In this document: positions 56,578 through 64,000 of the stretch, piece by piece
Numbering within the stretch: position 1 is the stretch's first letter
Layout: every line of letters begins with the position of its first letter
Source: Hofstenia miamia
Taxonomy: Eukaryota; Xenacoelomorpha; Acoela
Assembly: GCA_004352715.1 (NCBI GenBank)
Contig: SCFE01000016.1
Coordinates: forward strand, 912,356-976,355
Length of the DNA: 64,000 nucleotides
Direction: 5' to 3'
Notes under the pieces: generated by a model
Databases searched by the model: none
Told to the model about the DNA's origin: nothing
Seen by the model: the letters and a program-made list of their open reading frames with translations, nothing else
Made by a program: the position numbers and the translations under genes

Positions 56578-59571
56578 ATGGATTCACTTGACAGTGAGCT
56601 GAGCACCAGTAGACCACTACACATTACACAGCTACATGCCCCCTCTGAAAGCACATCAGAAAGAACAGTGCGCTTGAAAGATAGAGAGAAAAGGATGTCA
56701 AAAATAGATGGGGAAACCCTGCACCCCTACTTTATGGGAACAATGAAAATGAGAACAAATGCATGCCAGAAACTGTCACCAGAAACAAAAAGTCACATTT
56801 GAAGGATAGTGAAGACAGATAGCAGCAATTTACCTATAGTACTAGATGCGCAGCATGGTTCATGCACTTTTGATGAAAACTTCACACTAGAAACAGCCCA
56901 AGATATCATGGCATACATAGAACAAATCACAAAAAATTAACATCAACAAAGATAACTTAATGATTATTCATATCCTAAAAGAAAAAGAATACAACAAAAA
57001 TCTGGAGAAACAATTAGATCAAACATTAAGAATGGCAAGAGTGCAGGGCATAAGAGTGGTAATCATTGAAGAACTACCAGCATTCCTGAGAGATTTACAA
57101 ATACAAGTCAAAAACATGTTCCTATGGGAGGAAATGGTTGTGGAATTAATTTGCCTAGATTTGCAAATCAATTACTGGGTAGCCTATTGCAGACAGATGG
57201 TAGATCTCTGTATAGCCATTGATTTATATAAACAAGTAAAAACCATAGAGATGACAACAAATGCAGAGGGCATAGAAAAATCAAATACACTATTTATCAA
57301 GTGCAGCCTCACACAAAGGCAGGAACATATAAAGAGGATACAAGAGATATGGAATGAAATGAAGTTACAAAAGAAGATGAAAGAATGGCCAGAGATACAT
57401 ATTGAGGCCCTGTCAAGAAAATACCACAAAACAGTTGAGCTAGCACTGTAGGAAATCAACAGAGCATATAACTTAAACTCAACAAAAGATTTTAAAAATA
57501 TGCTATTCAAGGAAAAGAATGACCCAGAGATCAGATTCAGAATGTCAGCATGGATTCTAGCAATATTCACAATGCAGGAACAGGAATTAAGGCTACCAAT
57601 CTCAAGATCAGGATGACACAAGTTAGTGAAGGTGAAGAAATATGAAATAGCTCCAGTGAACATGCAAATGAAAAATTGGTTGCTGAAAGGGCATGTTGAG
57701 AAGTTGACATCCCCAGATAAAAACAAAAAACTGATGCAAGAAATCAAAAAGTTCATCAATAGACAAATTGTCAACAAAAGCCCACTAGGAAGAATGTCAA
57801 TGGTGGACATAGTGAATAGAACAGGGATTGTGCTGGAAGAAATAAAAGTATTTGATGAACCCATGAGAAAATACATGTGGGGTGCCACATCTGAAACATG
57901 ACTAAGACAGGTTGAAACAGAACCTTGGCTAACAACAAAGAAAATCATTAAACAAAAAATCATAGATACCAAAGAAATTGTAAATATGATGAAAAATAAA
58001 GAGATCCAATGAACTTTAGAACTGGACATGAAGAGATATGAAAAAGAGAGCCCTTGCTGCACATTCGTGAAAATAATTAAGAGTGCAGAAATGATGCAAA
58101 GGGGAGGAATAACAGAATGTGTTGAAGTCTGTGAGATGACAACAAAGACACAAAAAGAGATGTTGGAGGAGGAAGAACTGTTAACATCAACACAACTAAT
58201 ACTATCACCAAAGCCACAGCAACAAATAGACAGAATAAACATAGAGAAATGGGGAGCCTCCACACCAGAAAACGCATGATGGAATGGATCAACACCAATG
58301 ATGAGAGATTCTTAGTTGAAATAAAAATAACTAAGGAAAAAGAAGAAATTCACTCTAGGAATTATCAATATGTGAAAGAGGAGCAAACAGTAGCATCAAT
58401 GAAACTAATGTTCACAGAGGTGTTCACAAAAACCAATTTAGAATAGATGCTAAAACCATGCAATCAGTTAGCAGTGGACATAGAATGCATTATGTCAAAA
58501 TTGGAAGTGAATGACAAGATCCAAGTAAGAATGAGCAGGAGAGGCTTAACACAAATATTCTCGGAAATGTTAAAAGAAAGTAAGATGAATTACCCAGCCA
58601 TGATTGGACTGGCAACAGCACTGACAATGTCAGAAGACTATAGAGAGATAGAGTGACAAATAAGAACCAAAATTCTCATATGCACCCCACCACAAACAGT
58701 GTCTATTCCAATGGTACTCCCATGATGGAGAATAGCAAAGAATGTGAAGATCACCAAAACTTTCTTACATGAATACAAGACTTACATGAATATGAAAGAT
58801 GGAGCAAAAGCAATAGTTGAAAGAGATGATTACAAAAAGACAAAGGAAATATTACTAAAAAACAATAACAAGGAAAGAGTATATGTTGAGGGAGTGATAA
58901 CTCCTTACCAGCTATATACTCAAAGAAAACCAATTCATGAACAGTTAAAAGAACTACAAGAGGAAATATATAAATGAACAACAAAGGCAATCATGCGGTT
59001 TTCAGGAGTAAATGATGTAGTGTGGTTGGACTTACAAAGAGTACCGCTTTAATTATGTCACAAAAAGAGTAGAGATAGTGACAATGATGAGACTAAATAA
59101 GAATGATCCAATGGCAATAACAGAAGAGGAAGTAAGAGAGAACATAAGCTTCTTTTATAAGGACGTGGCAAACACAAGGATCCACAGGAGGGTTTTTACA
59201 TTCTTTTACCTGAACACAACAATATGCAAAGAGATGGTGCACATGAGTAGAGCAGACACACAGATGACATTGATGATAGCAATAAAGGGAATTCATCTAT
59301 ACAAGAAATTCTACGAGATCTTCTCAGAAAAAATGAATGAATTTAGAGAGATCACACTGATATCAGAAAATATTAAAGAGGCAAAATTCCTATGATACCA
59401 CAGTACAGTAACAAAGGAGAGAGAGGCAGTACTAAAAATAACTAAACAACCAGAATTTCAACAACAAGCTGGAATGATCCCCAAGTGGAAATGATAATTA
59501 AAAAAGCAGATGAATTAGTACACAGAGAATGTGTAGTGCTAAAAATAATGCAAGCTGAGAAGGGTGTGTAG
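56578..59571 (+). pseudogene. Third ORF (element 2), unrecognised ~1,000-residue product
   Basis: About 3 kb of coding-type sequence with a handful of stops and frameshifts. Conserved blocks shared with element 1: KRMSKIDGETLHPYF (56692-56736), NLEKQLDQTLRMARVQGIRV (56999-57058), QRQEHIKRIQEIWNEMK (57312-57362), EALSRKYHKTVELAL (57405-57449), TEPWLTTKKIIKQKI, KLMFTEVFTKTNLE (58405-58446), TPPQTVSIPMVLP (about 58684) and KNDPMAITEEEVRENISFFY (59099-59158). It ends KIMQAEKGV-TAG, with TAG being LTR bases 3-5. No transmembrane segment, signal peptide, protease, polymerase or methyltransferase motif is visible. It could be a separate ORF3 or an extension of Pol. Confidence 0.7.
59552..59566 (+). 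promoter_or_regulatory. Polypurine tract of element 2
   Basis: AAGCTGAGAAGGGTG directly before the 3' LTR, overlapping the last codons of the third ORF. Confidence 0.55.
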
Positions 59572-60718
59572 CATAATCCAAAGCATAATGCTGCTCAAAG
59601 AAGAAAGAAGATCAGATGATTAGCCAAAACTAAGATCAAATTATGATTATTGATTAAAAAACAATTTAAGTTTAATTATCAGATTATCTTTGTAAATGCA
59701 ACCAAGTATCAATATAGCAAATTAGTACTTGTTGTCAAATTTGTCCAAATGAAGGGGGCGAACTCTCTTCCATTATTTTTAGCCATTTTTGGCAAACAAT
59801 ATAAATTTGAATTTCAAATGACAGGTACTTTTTGGAAGTTAACAATAAATATGTGAGAAATCATTTTGGAAATTGTTGAAGTAAATTCTTTGAAAATCTT
59901 ATCTTTAGATTTTATATTGGTTTGCTTATTTATACAGAATGTCAAGCTAAACAGTAAATGCAGTAGTAGTGGTTTGGGCACATATCAGGAGCAACTCAAG
60001 GGTCCTTGATCCACAATATGAACCTGCATTTATGTTAAGTATATGAATAGGAGTTTTTTTCTGTTTAGCTGGCAACTGATTCTTTGGTTTACATGTAACC
60101 AATAATTGATATCAGCAAAAGGGCTGGATAGCCTACCATAGGTTATACATATTTTATCTTATAGACTTAATTGACCTATAATAGACTGATAATTAGACCA
60201 AGCATGTATTATGTTATTTAAATGTAAGGTAGGAAGCTGCAAGTTATTATGTAACAAATTTTAATTAACTTATCTAAAGCCAATAGTTTTTGGTAATGGA
60301 TAAATTAATAATTATTAAGCAGCTAGTGACATTGCAAGGTTGCAAAATGACATAAATACACATTACAAATTGAGGTTAAGTCAGTTACAACTAGCATTAA
60401 GAACTACACTGAGTTAGGATAGGGAATACATAAGAACATCACTGAGCTGAGGCTTGGAGCCACCTAATCAGCAATGGAAATACAAGTGAGGTGATTCAGA
60501 GATCAGAGTCAGCTGGAGGCCATACCCAAATCACAGAGCAGAGCTATGATTGCAAAGTACCTAAACAGTATCTAGTTACTTTAGTTAAGTGAAGATTAAC
60601 AAAAGCATACACAACATCAGAGTAAATAGCTAACATGCATACATCCCTACCCGCTTAGACAAAGAACAATAATTCAAATAATTTAATCTACTTTAACACT
60701 TGGTAGCAGATGCTACAA
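59567..60718 (+). repeat. 3' LTR of element 2 (1152 bp)
   Basis: TGTAGCA at 59567-59573, TGCTACA at 60712-60718. It is collinear with 43474-44622 with scattered substitutions. Confidence 0.92.
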
Positions 60719-60726
60719 TAGCCCTA

Positions 60727-61335
60727 CATGGCTCCCACTGTTTTCATTAAGCAAGGCAACAAATACCACCTCTGCATTGATTTCCAAAAACTCAATGATG
60801 TTACTGTGAAAGATGCAGATGCACTCCCACACATCAAAGATCTTCTTCACAATGCCAGTTGATATAAATTGTTCAGCTGCCATGACCTGTGCAAGGCCTT
60901 CTGACAGGTGCCAATGAAGCCTTCAAACATTTCAAAGACCACCTTCATAACTCCCTACAGCCTCTTTGAATGGAAGTATATGGCCTTGGGGCTCTGTAAT
61001 GGCCCTGCCACTTTCCAGCATTATGTTACCTGCATACTTAGGAATGGAGCCAATATGCTTGAACCTGGCATAATGGTGTATATGGATGTATTCTCATTTC
61101 CAGTGATGCATTCTCAGAACACCTGGAAAGGCTTGGATGCACTCTCAGCTTGTTATATGAGTCTGGTCTTTGAGTCAATGGGAACAAGTGCTCTTTGTTA
61201 CAGCCTCACATTACCTTTTTAAGAAGGATTCTTGAGCCTGGTCACATCTCCATTAAGAATGATGTGAAGGACCATCTTGAAAAAATCAAGACTCTCCATT
61301 CTTGTAGGGATGTGCAGTGACTCATGGGATTCTTG
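60727..61335 (+). pseudogene. Reverse transcriptase (element 4), broken at YMDD
   Basis: YHLCIDFQKLNDVTVKDADA (60771-60830), then TPYSLFEWKYMALGLCNGPA (60950-61009) and TFQHYV, then VYMD (61078-61089) where a one-base deletion destroys the second Asp codon and shifts the frame. Reading resumes as SSDAFSEHLERL. A TGA sits within AFWQV (60902). Confidence 0.8.
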
Positions 61336-61740
61336 AATTACTATGGCGCCTTTATCATGGAATTAGCTAATAAAATGAGACACATCTCTAACCTACTATG
61401 GTGCAACATCAAATTTAGATGGAGCTGGAGCAAGCAAGAAGAGCTCAATAATGTTAAGAAGGAACTTAGAAAAATTCCCAGCCTAAATACACCAGACTAT
61501 TCAAAGTAATTTCTTATCAACTGTGATGCTAGTTCTGTTGCTATCAGTGGCATGCTCAGCCAGATAATAGATGGGAAAGAGAGCCCATCCAGTACTTTAG
61601 TTGCAAGCTCTGTAATGCTAAATTATGGCACAACCAAGTCCAAGATGCTTGCAATAGTCAAGAGCCTGAAGAAGTTTCACTTCTTCATCTTTGGTCACCA
61701 ATTCAAGGTATGCACCAACAATTCAGAGCTGGCATAGCTA
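61336..61740 (+). pseudogene. RNase H (element 4)
   Basis: MGFLNYYGAFIMELANKM (61324-61377), KIPSLNTPDYSK then TAA, CDASSVAISGMLSQIIDGKE (61522-61581), STKSK-type KSKMLAIVKSLKKF (61639-61680) with the usual Glu of LEML changed to Lys, and CTNNSELA followed by TAG. Broken by several stops. Confidence 0.75.
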
Positions 61741-62860
61741 AAGAAATTTTCCAGGGACAAGTCTAGCATTGTTGCCTGATGGATAGAGTATCTGAACAAC
61801 TTTACCTTTTCTATGAAACATTGTCCAGTGAGACTGCACAACAATGCAGATTACTGGACTACTCTCCCAAGTTATGAGTGTGACCTCTGCAAGCTGCCTG
61901 GAGAGAAGACACTGTTCAGATTTATCCCATTCAGTGATTACAAGTATCTGCTTGAGATTAACACAGACTGAAATGGAAATGAGATCCTCCCAATTTTGGT
62001 GAAGGAAGAAATCACAGAAAAAGAAATCATGCATCATCAGAAGCATAATAAAGTGCTAAGTGAGATCACAGGCAAGTTGAACAACAACAGCTATATACTC
62101 AGCCCTAATGCTAACAGATATTTCCAGTGTTTTAACTGGAAGCTTACCAAGGCAGGCCTACTTTATGCACAAAGCCAGAACAGTTGATTAGCAGTTCCCA
62201 AGTATTTCCACAGAGCCCTAGTACAAAAAATCCATGAGAAAGGCCTTCTGGGCATCATCCAAACCAAGCAAACATTTAACACAAGATATGTGACCATTGG
62301 TATTCATGCCACTGTCCAGGATGTCATCAAGAAGTGTACCACCTGTCTGTTGCAGGGAGCAGGATATTTCCTGGAGCAGTGAGCTGAGCTGCACATCAGA
62401 GCTGCTGAACAAACAACCAAAGTTGTTCACATGGATATAGAGAAGCTCTCTCATGACAATGAGGGGTACCAGTACCTCCTCATACTCATAGACCACTTTA
62501 CAAAATATGCTCAACTCATTCCCCTCAACAGCACTACCACTGAGGTTATCAGGGAAAAAGTGGTCAAGGAATGGGTTCTCAAGTTCAGGCCTATGGAGCA
62601 CCTAATCTCAGATCACAGCCCCAATTCAAGAACCACCTTATGGAAACCCTAATGAAGTAACTTGAAATATTACATGAATTTACCACTGCATACCATCTAC
62701 AGTCTGGAGTTGTTGAGTGACTTAATCATACTGTTATCAAGTTAATCTGAGTTGCCCTTGCCTGTGCAGCTGGAAGGAATTGGAAATGTGTCATTGAGGT
62801 AGTGGAATACTTCTATAACACTGCCATGAGGAAGACAACCTCTCTGAGGTTGAGTATGAT
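61741..62860 (+). pseudogene. Integrase (element 4)
   Basis: VKEEITEKEIMHHQKHNKVL (61999-62058) corresponds to LKEEITEKEIIEKQNEDIIL of element 1. The zinc domain is KIHEKGLLGI (second His lost to Leu) and KKCTTCLL. Core: VVHMDIEKLSHDNEGYQYLL (62422-62481), LISDHSPNS (second Asp), and VVE followed by TGA at the ERLN position. Frame changes after 62600. Confidence 0.75.
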
Positions 62861-63159
62861 ACTAATCCCAGTAATAGTAGCAACATTACTATTAATTGTG
62901 CTTTGCCTAAACGTAAAGTTAGGGACCAAGAGTACCTAGATCATTTAAATAACCAAGATTGGGAATTTAATTAATCTTTGTGTTTAGGAAACTAAGCTGT
63001 ATCAGATGAAAAGAACCAAGAATCAACTGCCCATGAGGAGATGAGTGAGGCAAATACACAACCCCTGTATGCTGAGATGACACCCCCCATTGAGCAAATG
63101 AGAGTGTATCTTGAAAGAGAGGAAGGATGCAGGAGGATTCAAGTAGCAGACCACATGAC

Positions 63160-63280
63160 TACTTGGGGTGCCAAATAGCTCCTCAGGAGCGTGATTCCCT
63201 GCAACTACATGGGGCGCCAAATAGCCCCTCAGGAGCAAACCTTGGATGAATACTTGGGGCGCCAAATAGCCCCTCAGGAA
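63160..63280 (+). repeat. Three tandem ~45-bp repeats (element 4)
   Basis: Copies at 63160-63190, 63206-63236 and 63251-63279 share TACTTGGGGCGCCAAATAGC plus CCCTCAGGAGC. They encode YLGRQIAPQE-type peptides (the first in another frame). GGGGC and GCCCC within each unit can form a small stem. Located where elements 1 and 2 carry their own unrelated repeats. Confidence 0.75.
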
Positions 63281-63429
63281 TCTGAGGAGTCAAGTAAGTA
63301 CAGAGTGCCTTTTGCTAACTTAAGCACGAACTTAAGTACTAACACACAAACACCTTGCATTGACTTGATAACCCCCTCTAGTCCTGGCCCTTCATCACAT
63401 GCTTCTACAGGTGTTAGGTCCCAATGAAA

Positions 63430-64000
63430 CAAAGAATGGCAGCACAAAGTTTCCAAGGTAGAAACAAGGAACAAGCTATGTTGGACTTACAACACAAAGA
63501 ACCTCACATGCTCAGTGGAGATTATTCCATTTGTTATCAATGCAGAGCATAGGCCCAAGGTTAACACAATTATATTCTATGACTTTAAGATGCATGGAGG
63601 ACTAAGAAGGCCTTATTGGCAGAGCACCATCCACACTATGTTTGACAAAAATTTCAACCTAATGCACCTATGGCAACATTCAGAAATTTGAATGTGTTAA
63701 CATTGATTTTGAGAATTTACTGGTTGTTTATTTCTTCTGAGTTGGTGAGATTACTCAACCCAAAATCATGGAAAAAATTGAGATTGCATACAGGTTAGCC
63801 AAGGTTGAGAATATCTGGCTGGTGATGTTTGTTAAGGAGGAGTACCAGGATGAGATACTGGAGGACGTTGTTAACCTCCACTTCTGGATGGAAAATTTCA
63901 AAATACTTTACACTCATTATTACCATCCCACCAGCATGTACCAGTTTGGCATCTTTTTGATAACAAAACTTATCTATACTGACCTCTTGCTGTGTAAGAA
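63430..64000 (+). pseudogene. Third ORF, 5' part (element 4), runs off the window
   Basis: IPFVINAEHRPKVNTIIFYD (63514-63573) aligns with LPLVLNKENWPMVNTIISYP of element 1. KIMEKIEIAYRLAKVENIWL (63766-63825) aligns with NLEKQLDQTLRMARVQGIRV of element 2. A stop lies near 63738 and there is a frame change. It shows that the third ORF is shared by three diverged subfamilies. Confidence 0.65.

Larger units (their letters stand above)
43474..60718 (+). mobile_element. Rearranged LTR retrotransposon (element 2)
   Basis: Bounded by two LTRs of 1149 and 1152 bp in the same orientation with TGTAGCA...TGCTACA ends. It has gag, protease, RT, RNase H, integrase and the third ORF in the same order as element 1. 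The middle (50241-53663) is scrambled: duplicated pieces, a foreign gag/protease segment, single-N joins and a 1,000-N gap. The flanks GTAT (43470-43473) and ATAG (60719-60722) do not match, so no target duplication is present. Confidence 0.8.
60719..64000 (+). mobile_element. Internal region of another family copy (element 4), 5' end missing
   Basis: Begins abruptly at the RT motif PYMAPTVFIKQGNKYHLCID just after the element 2 LTR. It continues through RNase H, integrase, a short tandem repeat and the start of the third ORF to the window end. It is not collinear in DNA with element 2 (more divergent, less A-rich), so it is a separate, older subfamily copy. Confidence 0.8.

Overview
This is a piece of a draft, AT-rich animal (probably invertebrate) nuclear genome. 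The signs are spliceosomal exon/intron structure, GT-AG junctions, Ty3/gypsy-type LTR retrotransposons with a tRNA-Arg primer site, Jockey/CR1-like non-LTR elements, hAT and Tc1/mariner-like DNA transposons, (AT)n microsatellites and runs of N. I cannot name the species. There are no bacterial genes, CRISPR arrays, rRNA or tRNA genes that I can support.

Host sequence: six short minus-strand exons (39742-39644, 29460-29368, 26582-26504, 17788-17632, 546-435, 318-212) have consensus-like splice sites and join in phase throughout. They end in a stop codon, so they look like the 3' part of one gene of unknown product. Its introns carry almost everything else in the left two thirds of the window.

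Left third (1374-17418): a composite LTR retrotransposon, flanked as a whole by a 4-bp AAAT duplication. It is a deleted first unit, a shared LTR, a long internal region (gag, protease, RT/RNase H, integrase, then a long unrecognised third ORF) and a 3' LTR. The third ORF is split by a 5'-truncated non-LTR retrotransposon. Middle (18-42 kb): DNA-transposon relics (a hAT element with perfect 8-bp target duplication, two other hAT transposase relics, several MITE-like inverted repeats), eroded non-LTR reverse transcriptases, and an LTR insertion (37551-41229, 4-bp CTAA duplication) inside one of them.

Right third (42.4-64 kb): three more members of the same LTR family. These are a minus-strand 3' end (42389-43473), a large rearranged plus-strand copy (43474-60718, with a solo LTR of another family, an RT/integrase jumble, a foreign gag/protease segment and a partial duplication inside it), and a plus-strand copy that starts abruptly in RT (60719) and runs off the end.

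The most interesting item is the LTR family itself. Its members share TGTAGCA...TGCTACA LTR ends, 4-bp target duplications and a -1 gag/pro frame change. They also share an approximately 1,000-residue ORF after integrase with no recognisable domain, whose stop codon is supplied by the first bases of the 3' LTR. No copy here looks autonomous; each has lesions in catalytic motifs. Several joins (single N bases, 1,000-N gaps, repeated flanks) look like assembly artefacts and limit what can be concluded.
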